Positions 50,261 to 62,450 of a stretch of 64,000 nt of DNA are shown in pieces. The DNA comes from Lobulomyces angularis. Taxonomy: Eukaryota > Chytridiomycota > Chytridiomycetes > Lobulomycetales > Lobulomycetaceae. Location: assembly GCA_027604685.1 (NCBI GenBank), contig JADHYX010000033.1, positions 7,933 to 71,932 of the forward strand, read 5' to 3'. Made by a program: the position numbers and the translations under genes. The stretch's first letter is position 1, and every line of letters begins with the position of its first letter. The notes beneath the pieces were generated by a model. It was not told where the DNA came from and searched no databases. It saw only the letters and a program-made list of their open reading frames with translations.

Positions 50261-53200
50261 ATGAAACGAACAGCAAATAAAAAAGAATTGAAATCATCCA
50301 AAAAGCATAAAAGTATCAAAGATGATACGAAATTGGAAAGTACTGAAAAAGAAATCGCATTAGATGAGGAAGTAGATGTTTTTAGTGATGAGGATTTTAT
50401 TGAACAACCTAATTTCGAAAATGAAAGGCAAACTGTAGTTGGTGACTCCAAGTTTCGGCCTCCTACAGCCGAGGAAATGCTAATGTTGAAGGATACAATG
50501 CAGTTGTATAAATCTAGTTTATTTCGTTTTCAGGTTTTTTAAGAATTTTATAAACTGTGAATAAATTTTTAATTTTGTTTTTAGATTGAAGAATTATTAA
50601 AAGAGGTACAATTTGATTTTCCGAAAATGATAGAATCGACGTTACATGAAGTCAAAAGTACGTTGGATTCCATTGAAAGTGTTAGTGAATGTAGTGTAAG
50701 TAACAATTTTGTCAATTACTCTTCATATTTGCTTTAACTCCGATTTATTGTAATGGCAGCTAGCTGATATTATATCATCTCTTGGAGTCAGTGACATTAA
50801 AATTCCTTTTCCTGAACCGAAACCTTCCACTCATAATCAATTAAAATTTAGTTTTATAAAGCCATCAAAAATATTTATTGTTGGAGGATATCTATTAAAA
50901 TCCAATGTTAAATCAAAAAATGAAGAAAAGAATATTGACGTTGCAATTCAGATGCCAGAAAATTTATTTCAAGAAAAAGACTATTTAAATCATAGATATT
51001 TTTATAAAAGAAGTGTTTATCTTGCTGTAGTTGCTAGAGAATTTAATAAAAATTCTAATAAATTATCTTTGAAAGCAGAATTTCAATACTTTAATGGCGA
51101 TGAGTTAAGACCCATACTAATTTTAAGAGGATCCAAAGGTAGTAACCCTATAAAAATTGAACTCCGCATATTAACATATAATTTTTTTAAACTTCAGATA
51201 ATTCTCTGAAAGATATATCAAAAACCAATACAATAATTCGAATTTTACCTCTTTTACCAGAAAATGTTTTTAATTTAAAAAAGCTTTCTCCCAATAAGAG
51301 TTGTATTCGTTATACTGAAAATGATACCCTAAACAATAAGGAAGAAAACAATAATAGGTTCTCGACACCCAGATACAATGCATCAATTTTGCAAGACATG
51401 GGATTTGTTTCACACTTAAACTATCTGCATGTAAACCAGAAAAAATGCCAGGCATTTAGGGAGACTGTTATATTAGCAAAGGTTTGGCTAAAGCAGCGTG
51501 GTTATGGAACCAATGGCGACTTCAATTCTTTTATTTTTTCTATGTGTATGGCGTGGCTCCTAAATTCTGGGCCAAATGGTGCTGAAAGGAGGTTGATGAG
51601 CACTTATAGCTCATTTCAATTGTTTAAACTTACTATGGAATTTTTAGGTAGCTTTTCAATAATGCCATATTTTTATAGCCATATTAATATTTTTAGGGAA
51701 TCACGATTTTGAGGCTAGCCCACTTTTTTTAACTAAAAATGGATGTCCCATTTCTGATACAGATGTATTTCTTTAAATGCTGTACATTTTACTTATTTTA
51801 TTTTAGTTTTCAAAAGCCAACTTTTCGTTGTATGATGTTGCAATAGTAGATCCCTCTGGTCGCATAAATCTCGCTGGGCACCTTTCAACATCTCAAATTT
51901 TGGAGGTAACTTTTCTATTATAGCTCTATTCACATATTTTGTTTATTTTAGTTTCAAGAAAGTGCCAAGCAAACGGTCAGATTTTTAAATGATAAGAATG
52001 ATGACAAGTTTGATTTAATATTTTTGAAAAAAGTTAACGTACTGCATCTAGAATTTGACCAACTAATTAAGTATTAATAATTAATTTTTGTTGAACTAAA
52101 TTAATTTTATAAAAGAATTGATACAGAAACTTGCAAACCACCAGCTTTTATACCACCGTACTCTTTAGATTATTCTTCATCTACACAGTTTACTGCCAGC
52201 TTAATACCAAAAAAACTTACTGCAGGCCTTGGGACCCGTTTACTTCAATGCTCAGTTAGAAACAGTATTCACAAAAAATCGTGGACATTAGATGCTACTC
52301 CAAAAATGCATTCTACTTTTTATGTGGGGTTAAAAATTGATCAAGAAAACAGTTTAAGAGGAGTTGAATACGGACCTTCTGCTGAAAAGATTAAAGATGT
52401 TAAAGCCTTTAAAGAATTATGGGGAAGCAAAAGTGAATTAAGAAGATTTAAGGATGGAAGTATTATTGAGAGTGTAGTATTCGAAAATGATGGAACTTTT
52501 GAAGGTCGTTCGATGACTGTTTCAAAAATGGCCATCCACTTGATTACACTTCACTGTGGTATTGCAGCCAGAGATATAATAATTTGGTCTGGTGCCCAAT
52601 TTTTTCCTTTTTTGAGTTTGCCAGGAAAGAGTGATGTACTATTACCAAATAAAAGCTTCAAATCAGTGATGGATGTCTTCAATTCGTTCCAAAAAAAGCT
52701 AAAAAATTATACAACGTTGCCTCTAAATATATCAACTGTGCAACCTTGCTCACCAGGATTAAGATACACTTCCATTTTTTACCCGCAACCAGACAATGGT
52801 AATCAAATGGAGATTGTTAAGTTAGATGAAGCACTGGAAGTTAATTTAGAATTCGAGAGCTCAGCAAGATGGCCAGATGACTTTGACGCTATTCAAGAAA
52901 TGAAATTAGCTTTTTATCTTCACTTGGGAAAGACCATAACTGATGACTGGGAAGGAAGCAAAGCGACTGTGTCTGTGAATGACCGAACTCAATTTAATAA
53001 TACTATACAATTTATTGGCAGATCTATCTTAACTGAGAGATTTTTGGATGTGAAATCTCCTGAAGGTTACACCTTTCGATGTAGAATTAAATATGAAAGA
53101 GAGGAACTTCTATTAGAACAACTTATTAACCCTTTGCCATCAATAAAACAAGCTAGTACTTTTGGCATTGCAACAGCAAAACAGACACTTCAAATCTATA

Positions 53201-54344
53201 AACACTTATTTAAACTAACACCTTATTATTCATATCAAATTCAACAATTTTGTTTAAGAAACCCATGTCTGTCTTTTACTATTCGATTGTTTAAAAGGTG
53301 GCTTAGTTCTCACTTGTTCCTAAATTGCCAAATACCTGAAATAGTTCCAGAACTGCTTTGCTGTAGAGCATTTATGGAAGATAATGTATGGTCTAAACCT
53401 TCTTCTGTCTTTAGTGGCTTTATTAGAGTACTTCACCTAATAACTAATTTTGACTGGGAAAATGTTCCATGTATTCTTGAATTTGAGGACTTTGATAACA
53501 ATAGCGGCATTAACGTTGACACCATCGTAGAAGGTTTTAAAGGAATTAGAAGTAACAGCAGTGAAAAAGGTGGTATTGGAGGTGGCTTCTTTTTCATAGC
53601 AAGCATGGCTGATCCAAAATGTAGCATTTGGGAAAAAGGAATGGGAAACAACTTTGATATTGTTTCAAGGTTAATTACAATAAGTAAAGCATGTTTAAAA
53701 CATGTAAATTCGTGGTTTGAAAATGCTGAAGCATCTGATTTTGCGGTATAAAGAGAAAATCCCATTCAATACTAACTTTTCGTATTTAGAAAATGTTTTT
53801 GCCAGCTACTAATTTTATTGACATTAAAGTAAATTTGAATAAAAGTCTGATACCAAAGTATTACGAAAATTTTTTTTACAAGAAAACTTTTGCGCCAAAA
53901 AAAAAAATAACTTTTAAAAATTTAAGTAATTCTACGGAAGGCAAATTGGATAAGATGGAATATTTAAAATATGTAGATCCAGTGGAAGTTTTTTTTGATG
54001 AAATAAGAACTGCAAATTTTATAGGTGATGAAAGTAAGATTTTCAGTATGTTTTATGATTTTTGTGGTGGTGATTATTTTGGATTAAAATTAAATAAAAA
54101 ATTCAGGAATGAAGTTCAGGAAGAAAGAAAGGATTTTGACTTTAAAGTTAATTTAGGCTTTAGTTCAATACCAGCAGCAAAAAAAGAGATGAAGGTAAGA
54201 TAAAACTATGTTTGAGTTGGTACATTATTAAATTTTCTACAGGGAAACAAAATTCTGCCGAAAGTCTATTTAAATTTTGAAGGAATACTAGCAGAAATAA
54301 AAAAATTAGGTGATGATTTGGTGGAGGGATTTGAATATTTGTAA
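50261..54344 (+). CDS. UTP22: U3 snoRNP / SSU processome protein Utp22 (NOL6, Nrap)
   Basis: Needed for 18S rRNA processing in the nucleolus; a catalytically inactive nucleotidyltransferase-fold protein of the UTP-C subcomplex. Starts MKRTANKKELKSSKKHK, a basic nuclear signal, then an acidic region. Family blocks: SKFRPPTAEEMLMLKDTMQL, PSKIFIVGGYLLKSN, FRETVILAKVWLKQRGYG, NGPNGAERRLMSTYSSF, DPSGRINLAGHLS, KSELRRFKDGSIIESVVF, ARWPDDFDAIQEMKLAFYL, SFTIRLFKRWLSSHLF and VWSKPSSVFSGFIRVLHLI. The last exons give KMFLPATNFIDIKVNLNKSL and KILPKVYLNFEGI. About 1,130 aa in about 11 exons, normal. The large exon 52128-53748 holds most of the C-terminal half. Its 5' part was copied into the upstream duplication (fragment at 48400). 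Confidence 0.93.
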
Positions 54345-54872
54345 TTCATTAACTGGTTTTTTTTTAACACTATTTAAATTTTTCACACTTTAGATTATAA
54401 TTTATTTTACATGAAACTTAAATAGAAACTTTTAATTGAAATGAACAGAAATATTTTTATACAATATATGCCAATGTGTACTTTATAAAATCACTCTTCG
54501 TGCAATTATCAGCTTTTGAATCTTCCCCGGCTAAGTGATGTAGTTAAGAACAAAATTACTTCAAGATATTCCAATCAAGAATATCCGATTATATGATATA
54601 AGTAACGAAAATGTTTTTTTCATTTAACACTCACTTTTATCAATTGTATCCTTAGATCATTTTATTTTTTGTCTGGATGACAAACGGACAACTGGTTCCA
54701 TCCAAAACTGATTCAATTCTAGTATTTAAAAATTAAAAGTAAATTAGATAATTCAATTTCATCTTTTATAATTGTTGTCTTTTTTTTCTTTTTCTTCAGA
54801 GTTCTGTTTTTTTTTTTGTTAATTTTTTTTAAATTTTCATTTTGCGGATAGTTAAATCACAATATACCATTT
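54345..54872. other. intergenic, AT-rich
   Basis: Between UTP22 and CDC27 (both +). T-rich tracts at 54350-54420 and 54780-54840, the latter just upstream of the CDC27 start. No coding or RNA feature is seen. Confidence 0.5.
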
Positions 54873-57358
54873 ATGATATTAAACACTTTAATAGAAAACT
54901 CAATAGACTTTTATCTAACCTCTAACGCGGTTTTCTTAGCTGAAAAGCTGTACTATCAATGTCAAAACGAAGAATCAACTTACTTATTGGCAAAGGCGTA
55001 CTATCATAACTTCCAATTTTCTTCAGTGTATGAGTTGTTAAAGCAAAATCTGAACCACCCACCGTCAATGTATTTGTTTTCTCAATCATGTATTCATTTA
55101 CAAAAGTTTTCTGAGGGGGAAGCTAAACTAAAAAATTTACTAAAAATAGGTTTTTGCTTTCTTCTTTTTCATTTCTTATTTTTCATGCTGTTTTATCAAA
55201 TTAGTTGATCTTAATGATCCAAATACTTCGTTTATTTATTGTACTCTGGGAATAATGTTAAAAAAATCATTTTGTTTTGAAGAAAGCGTTAAGTATTTTC
55301 AAGATGGTAACTTATCGTTTAAATTTTTTTAAATTGTTATAAATTAAATTAAAAAAAAAAAAATGCAGCACTTTTGCTAAACCCGTTTTTATGGACTGCA
55401 TTTGAAAATTTGTGCGAACTTGGTGTAAACGTTAATGCCAGTGAAATATTTGATCAACACAGTGCCCAAGTAATTTTTTATGTGTTAACAACATTCTTAT
55501 GTATAAAACTTTATAGTTTTTTTTAAATGAAATGAGCAACAGGTTAGCATTTCCTAATCAGTCAAAAATTGATGACGAAAAAAAATCGCCTTTAAAAAAT
55601 AAAAATTCGAAGAATTATGCTGCAAAATTTCAATTTTCACAAAAGAATTTGAAAATTTTACCCACAGCGTTACCAAGTTCTACGAATTTAGTCAACAAGG
55701 TTTCTGCAAAGCGATCTGCTTTAGATTCTGGTTTGCAAGATTTGCACGGGAATAAAGGAAAAAAAAAAATTTTGACAAGAGGAACTACTCATGGGAATAA
55801 TGATATATCGCAGCCGTCTAAGATGAATTTAAGATCCACTTCTGCATCAGCTAATATAAAAAATAATCTTACTACTGCAGGAAAACCTTCGTCTTTAGCA
55901 TGTGCTGAAATACCAAATAAGGAAAAAAAAATAGCACTAAAAAATGAGGAAAATAAAGTAAAGAAAAAATATTTTTCAATAAAAAATTTTTTAAATTTTT
56001 TTAAGATAGTCAGAGACGAAACCGAAGAAAAATATGAGGTAGAAGTAATACTGGATTTACTAAAAACAATTGGAAATGGATATTATAATTTATGTCAATT
56101 CAATTTGGAAGAAGCACTGGAATATCTACAGTCATTGGATTTACAACAGTTCAATTCTTCTTATGTTCTCGGCTTAATAGGAAAAGTCAAATTTGAAATG
56201 GGCGATTATTTCGAAGCTGAAAATTATTTTAAAAAAGTCAGAGCTGTGGATCTTTCTAATTTTAAATTTATGGACTTGTATTCAACTGTTTTATGGCATC
56301 AAAAAAAAAGCGTTGAATTAAGTTATTTGGCGCATGAGCTCATTGAATTCGAAAGACTGAGCCCTCAATCATGGTAAATCTCTATATATCTGCCACTACA
56401 TGTTGCTATTTCATGTTAATATTTGAATAGGGTCGCAATTGGCAATTGTTTTAGCTTAAAAAAAGATCATGATAATGCAATAAAGTGTTTTTCACGAGCA
56501 ATACAGTTAGATTCTAACTTTTGGTATTCTCCTGCAATCATTCTTCACTTATTTATTTTTATAGCTATGCATACACATTGTGCGGACACGAATTTCATGC
56601 AACTGAAGATTATACTAAAGCGACAAATTCTTATAGACAAGCCATTAGAATTGATCCGCGGCATTACAATGGTTTTTTTAAGTTTATCGTTTTTATGCTC
56701 AATTTTTTTTCAAGCTTGGTATGGTCTGGGGCAAGTTTGTTTAGCTCAAGAAAAATTTGATTTGTCACATTATAATTTTGAAAAAGCCATTTCGATCAAT
56801 CCAGATCCTAAGATTTATTTTAGTTTGGCTTTGGTAAAGAAAATTATTTAATTATTGAAAAAAAATTAAATTTAATAATTTTTATTTGAAGGTGTCTCAT
56901 AAAGCGAAAAAATTCGAACAAGCTCTAAAGTATATTGATTTTAGCATAAAAAATAATAAGGAAATATTAAGCACCTTTCACTTTCAAAAAGCAAAAACTC
57001 TATTTGAAATGGAGCGGTTTCAGGTAACTTTTTTTGCGACTGAGTATTTAATTGTTGTTGAAAGGAATCATTAAACGAATTGTTAAAAATAAAAGATATG
57101 TTGCAGGAAAGTAATGTGTATTTTTTAATGGGCAAAATATATAAAAAATTGGGGAAAAAAAAAGATAGTATTATTAGTTTTACATTTGCTCAAGATTGTT
57201 TAAACACTGGTTCTCGAATGGGTACTTTAATTAAAGACGAAATTGAGAGCTTAGATTACGAAGGACGCGCAGGTAAAACTGCTTTTTTTCCAACAAAAAT
57301 GAAATTTTTTTTTTAAGGTAATGGCGAATCCTTCAGAGTTTTATTTGACATGGATTAG
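54873..57358 (+). CDS. CDC27: anaphase-promoting complex subunit Cdc27/Apc3
   Basis: TPR scaffold of the APC/C ubiquitin ligase that binds the IR tails of Cdc20/Cdh1 and Apc10. About 680 aa in nine or so exons. The N-terminal helices match Cdc27: NTLIENSIDFYLTSNAVFLA, EKLYYQCQNEESTYLLAKAY and LKKSFCFEESVKYFQDALLL with NPFLWTAFENLCELG. A disordered Lys/Ser/Asn-rich linker (about 55530-55980) is followed by the C-terminal TPR array: SPQSWVAIGNCFSLKKDHDN, YTLCGHEFHATEDYTKA, IRIDPRHYNAWYGLGQVC and FHFQKAKTLFEMERFQ. It ends RVLFDMD and TAG after a last short exon (57317-57358). Alternative TPR proteins such as Cdc16 are less likely given NPFLWxAFExLCxLG and GHExxxxED. Confidence 0.92.
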
Positions 57359-57862
57359 TGATTGTTTTGAATTTTTCTACCTTAATTAAGCTAATCAGAA
57401 ACAGCTGTAAATATTTATTGTATAGTTCCTTTACTCGTAAATGGAAATAATGGTGCAACCAAATAGTCCATTTATCATATGAAAAAAACTTTAATTTACT
57501 CTGCTTATTAAATTAATTAGCATTTACAAACAATTAACTTTATTTTTGCTCTATTTTTACCCTTCAACAAATCTCATTAGCAGCTACAAATAATAAATCT
57601 CATTTAAAAAGCAACAATAAAAAATCTTAATTTTCCATTTTGCAATATAGCAACATTTAAGATTATGTTTTAAATTTTGGGTAGTTTTTTGAATTTCGGA
57701 ATTGTCAACGGAATATAATGTAAAATAAAAAAAAACTTCATTAATAATAATAATCATCAATAAATTATTCAATTATCAGTCCGTTGTTCTCGATTTAAGC
57801 TGTATAAATTAACTTTGTAAAAATTATATAACTTACTTTCATTTTAGAATCAACAAAGCTAA
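57359..57862. other. intergenic, AT-rich
   Basis: Spacer between CDC27 and the Tul1-like gene, both +. Only short open stretches and A/T runs; no recognised feature. Confidence 0.5.
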
Positions 57863-60125
57863 ATGAAGAAATACATTCTTGTTGTTTTATTTTTTATTTT
57901 TGTATACCTTTCTCCTCCTTTATTTAACCAAGAAGTATCTGCTAAAGAAGAATTCGAAATGCTGAAAAACAAATCTACAGTAGTTAACAACACCAGCTTT
58001 TCCAAGAACAGCAGTACCTTTGTTCCCCCCAAAAAAGTGACATTCAACGTACCTCATCATTATAACGATACAAATTTATTTTTTAATTCAATAAATTATG
58101 ATTTATGGCTTGATTTGAATAATTACAGTAAAACCCACGTGAAAGGTACTTTAAACGTAAAAGACAATGTATTTCAATTACAGGGATTTTATTTAAAAGA
58201 AATGGATATTTTAATATTAGTTGCATATCAAGTTGGGTAAGCATCAAAAACTTCTCACTTCGTATAAATGAAAATTTTTTTAGCTTTCCAGTCGAAAATC
58301 TGGTTTATATGAATCAAAAGATTTCAAATAATTTGGCAGAATTCAATTTAATAAAAAATTTAACACTGGACCTAATCGAACGTAGATTAAACCTTTTAAG
58401 TAAACTACTGGAAGCTGACGCTTTTGCAAAAAGTAAGTTAAAATTTTCTGAATTTTTAGTGCTAAAAATATTACGTATACTTTTAGCATCCTTTTCACCA
58501 ATAACATCTTATACACTAAAAAATAAAAATAAGGACTGCGTTCTAAACTTAACGATTAAGTTGCAAACACTACCAGATTTTAAAACTAAGCAAGATTTAG
58601 ACTCCTACGAAAATGGTATAATTTTAAGGAATAAGTGGAATAATTAATTGTTTTTTAATAGAACTGGAAAATCCCACAACATTAACTTTTACGTCACCAT
58701 CAATTGAATCCTATTTAAATTTAACATCTTCTGAAAAATGTTTCAATATTTTAAAAAATAATGTTAGTAACTTAGAAAATGAGTATTTGGTTGGGCTAAG
58801 TATTTTGGAGTATTATAAAAAAGGGAGGATATTTAATTTTAGCATGTACTTCGTGACCTTTTTTGAAATTATGATAACTTTAAATTTAATGGAGAAGTCG
58901 TATACCCAATCCAGTTTAGTTAAAATCAGGTTTCTATATTTAATCTACTTTTTCTGAATTGTTATTTTAGTCCAATAACTTTCAGTTTTATGACCTTATT
59001 GGACTCATACTATTGCGTAGTAAGCTTAATGACCGGTTTATTGTTGGAAGACCTTTTCTTGCCATTCTCATCAACATCCCTATTAAAATTTGTTTTATTT
59101 TCGGTATTAGAAGTACGATATCTCTGTGCTATCCTGAAAGCTCATCAAAGAGGAGGTGACACATCCTCTACTGGCCGTTCAGCAATTTCGACTTATTGTA
59201 ATATTTTCACGTTATTTCTAATTGTTCTTTTTTTAGATGTATACCCTTTCTTAGGAATATTTTTTATTCATCAAATCTTATCTGGAGTGTTTCCATATGT
59301 TTTATATCTTATCATGTTCATCTTATATTCATTCTGGGTTCCTCAAATACTAAGGTGAGTTATAATAAAACTTTATTAATATTTAATTACGTTAGAAACA
59401 TGACTCGAAATACAAGAAAATCTGTGGATTTTCAGTATGTTATCTCAATAACATTTTTGCGATCACTTCCAGTTCTTTATTATTTGAACTGTCCAAATAA
59501 CCTTTTGAATTATTCACCGCAAAATACAACTAGCAGGAACCATCAACTGCAAAGACCTCATGAACATTTTATTCTTGACAACCCTTTTATAACCTCAGCT
59601 TTATTTGTTTCTTATTTAAGTTTTCAAGTTTTGGTATTATATTTACAAAAAATACAGGGGTCAAGGTTTTTTATAAGTGATAAATTTGGGTTATTTCTAC
59701 CGGGACATGATTATTACCAGGCTATTACTAATAAAAATTTTCGGTTTGTGAAAGGAGATGATGATGCTGAAGTGAAGGAAGATGAAGAAATCAGTTTGAA
59801 TTTTGAGTGTAATATTTGCTTTATGGTAAACTGTGCTTTAAATAGTTTTTAATGGTGTTAAATTTTTTTATTTTTGATAGCCGGTTAACATCACATCAAA
59901 TTCAATGCTTGGTACAGAAAAAGACTACATGATCACCCCTTGTCATCACTTATACCATGCAGGTTTGCAAATCAACTTTCTTAAAATCAAAAAATTTTAT
60001 TGATATTTATAGGTTGCTTAGAAAAGTGGATGGAGGTTAAATTAGAATGTCCAGGTAATTTATTAGCAATTGATTATTTTCATTATTTCCTTGAAGTATG
60101 TCGCCAAGAACTTCCTGACATATAA
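57863..60125 (+). CDS. TUL1: Tul1/Dsc1-like transmembrane RING E3 ubiquitin ligase
   Basis: Golgi/endosome membrane ubiquitin ligase of the Dsc complex, which in yeasts handles membrane-protein quality control and in several fungi SREBP cleavage. The N-terminus (MKKYILVVLFFIFVYLSPPL) is a signal peptide or anchor. A long luminal region follows with N-glycosylation sites and KVTFNVPHHYNDTNLFF, GTLNVKDNVFQLQGFYLKE (typical of the lumenal domain), then FVTFFEIMITLNLMEKSYTQ and several transmembrane helices (FLPFSSTSLLKFVLFSVLEVRY; VYPFLGIFFIHQILSGVFPY). The C-terminus is a RING-H2: CNIC...MITPCHHLYHAGCLEKWM...CPVCRQELP, with all eight ligands. The final CPVC is completed across the last intron, ending QELPDI at 60123. 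About 615-630 aa, eight or so exons. Confidence 0.9.
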
Positions 60126-60481
60126 AAATATTTATAAATATTTCATCCTAACAATTTAAAGTGCTGCATTTAGAAAAATTTTTAATTTCTTTTTGATGAT
60201 AAACTAATCAGGAAGAAATTTTTATTTTTTTGTAATTTAACAAGGAGTTATCGAATATATATTGCTATATTACTGTATTGCTTTAAATAAATTCAAGATA
60301 AAAAAAAAAAATTAAAATGAAAATTAGATTTAAAAATAGCTAAAATAAAACCATTTTTCTATGGTAGATATTAAAAAATAAAAATTATATAGGTATCTTA
60401 AGAAGTTTTTTTCTGGCACCAATTCCATGGTACTTAAAAAATAAAGCAAATTTTCATTCACGAAAAAAATATCCAAAGTTG
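60126..60481. other. convergent 3' spacer
   Basis: 356 nt between the stops of the Tul1-like gene (+) and the PPR gene (-). A-rich runs at 60300-60330. No gene or RNA seen. Confidence 0.5.
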
Positions 60482-62268
60482 TTATACAGGAGTTGCTTCT
60501 TCTAGGTAAGCTCTAAAACTCTTGGATTGAAATTCATTGATAGTATCATACTGCAGCTTAAAACCCCTAAAAGTTATAATGTCCACCCACTCTTCAACAC
60601 TTTTGTAGTCTTTTATATTCAAGAATAAGCTAACAATCTTGTCATAAACAATCTCATCTGGAATCCCAAAATTTTGCGCGATTTCAAAAAAGAGAATATA
60701 AATGAGCTTTAAATTTTCTTGGTTTGTTTTATTAATTTCAAATTGACTCATATTTTGACTTTGATTTTTTTTATTTTGAAGCTTTAATTTATTTATTAAA
60801 AACTGCAAAAAATTGTTATATGTCGACTTCATTGGCTTTTCCTTCGAAAAATTAAAAGGTTTGATTTTTCCAATGTCTTCCTTCGTGAGTTCCTTTTCCC
60901 GTTTAGTAAAATTTAAAATATCTTCCTTTTCGTCTTCTGATCGATATCTGATAAAGCCATACTTTGCTTTATGATTTATCACAAAACTAAAAATTTCTTC
61001 TCTTTCAAAAGGGTTTGATTCAATGTACTTGTGAAGCAATGTAGTCGGCGTGTCTACATCATCCTGAGAAAAAAATTTATATTTTTAATTCAATCTGAAA
61101 ATTTACCAGAGGATTACTCTTTCGATATACTTCAGTGGCCGCATTCAACTCATTATTGACTGATTTACTTCTCTTGTTTTTTTCAATAACGCAAAACTTT
61201 AAAAGACTTTTCCATAAGTCATAAACGTCATAAAAACTGAACAAATGACTTAAATCTTTCAAGGAAAACATAAACATTATTTTGTCGTAACTAGTTAAAT
61301 CCTTTTCTATGTTCAGATCTTTGTACATATTATTAAAAACAAAAAAAGCTTTATCCACTCTTTCAAGAACTGCATAGCATTCGATCATAGAATCCAAATA
61401 TTTAATTGTTTTAGGGATGGCTAAAAAATAAAAAAACAAATTAGTTTGTAGCATCACTTCCATACCTCCCTTCTTCATCAATTCTACCTTTTCATCAAAT
61501 ATTTTTTCTGTCTCCTGAATGTCATGACCGTAAGCATATGCTAAAAACAATGAAAAAATTTTAAAAATTTTATACAAATTTAAACTAGAATGTAAATAAT
61601 ATTATTAATGCAAAAAAATGTGTTTAACATATACCTTCCATCAAAGCACATGTAGGTTCTGCTTCACATTCTGAACCAGGCACTTTAGAGATCATTTCAT
61701 CATAGAGTGATTTGGCATCATTCAAATGCTTGCTACGGCCTAATGTTCTAATCAATAAGGCATAAATTTTGGTGTTGGGTATTATTTCTTCGGATTTCAT
61801 ATATCTATACCAAAAAAAAATTTTTTCTAAGTCACCATCGTCGTGACAGTAAGCTAGTAAAAGAGAAACTGTCAATATCCTTCAAATTACTTTAATACCT
61901 TGCATCAAGGAATGTAAATCAAATAAATTCAGTTCCATACCCAATTCTAACAAGTTGCTAGCGACCCTAGATACCATAGCAGCTGCTTTATTAGGCAAGT
62001 AATTTGTTGCACAAAACTCCATCATTATTGAATGGTCCTCTTTACTTAAACAATGCAGCATTTTTGTTCTATGTAACACTTTATAAACCAAATAAGCACT
62101 TTTAAAATCTCTTTCCATTATTGCAATTTTAAAATCGTTAACTTCTGCAGTTGCAATCTCAGCTGATTTACTAGCTGCATATGGTTGTTTCTTAATTACT
62201 TTAAATCTATCAGGTACAACAACTCTAGCTCTTTGTGACTGTTGAAACAGAATTGTAGTAAATCTCAT
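60482..62268 (-). CDS. mitochondrial PPR-repeat protein
   Basis: Predicted RNA-binding pentatricopeptide-repeat protein. The N-terminus (MRFTTILFQQSQRARVVVPD) is basic and free of acidic residues, a good mitochondrial presequence. Helical pairs of about 35 residues follow: DFKIAIMERDFKSAYLVYKV, VSLLLAYCHDDGDLEKIFFW..YMKSEEIIPN, TKIYALLIRTLGRSKHLNDA..LYDEMISK, and LDSMIECYAVLERVDKAFFVF. The C-terminal third is more polar with degenerate helices. About 525-535 aa in six exons. The first intron I infer is only 30 nt (61898-61869). If it is not spliced, an in-frame TGA would stop the protein after about 128 residues. Intron 61449-61402 is 48 nt, a multiple of three and without stop. The target RNA is unknown; a mitoribosomal or mRNA-maturation role is plausible. 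Confidence 0.75.
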
Positions 62269-62450
62269 TTTTCTGTAAAATTATATATTTTAAAAATTAG
62301 AATCAAAAACTGCTCGTTAAAAAGTGCATAAATGTTGATAATTTCAAAATTATGAGTATAAATTTATATTGATTTTTTAATATTCAAATAGTAGATTAAA
62401 AAAAAAAAAAAAAAAAAAAAATTATATATATCGACTATTTATATTATATA
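62269..62450. promoter_or_regulatory. bidirectional promoter with A24 tract
   Basis: 182 nt between divergent starts of the PPR gene (-) and FRG1 (+). It contains an uninterrupted run of 24 A (62398-62421), starting 53 nt upstream of the FRG1 ATG, followed by ATTATATATAT that could serve as a TATA-like element. Long poly(dA:dT) tracts commonly exclude nucleosomes in fungal promoters, so a regulatory role is likely but inferred. Confidence 0.5.

Larger units (their letters stand above)
46850..51125 (+). repeat. tandem segmental duplication carrying a seven-helix gene
   Basis: Copy 1 is about 46850-48646 and copy 2 about 48660-51125. Both start in the last codons of the secreted gene (agcttcaaaacaagaaaaaa then gtgaatag), run through the same 3' flank, a seven-helix gene and downstream DNA, and end inside UTP22 coding sequence. 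Copy 1 lacks about 640 nt present in copy 2 (roughly 50204-50850), which removed the UTP22 start. The junction near 48646 places UTP22 sequence ending attttaagag directly against the secreted-gene tail, with a short imperfect repeat of cttcaaaa[tc]aagaaaaa. Limits are by eye. Confidence 0.8.
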
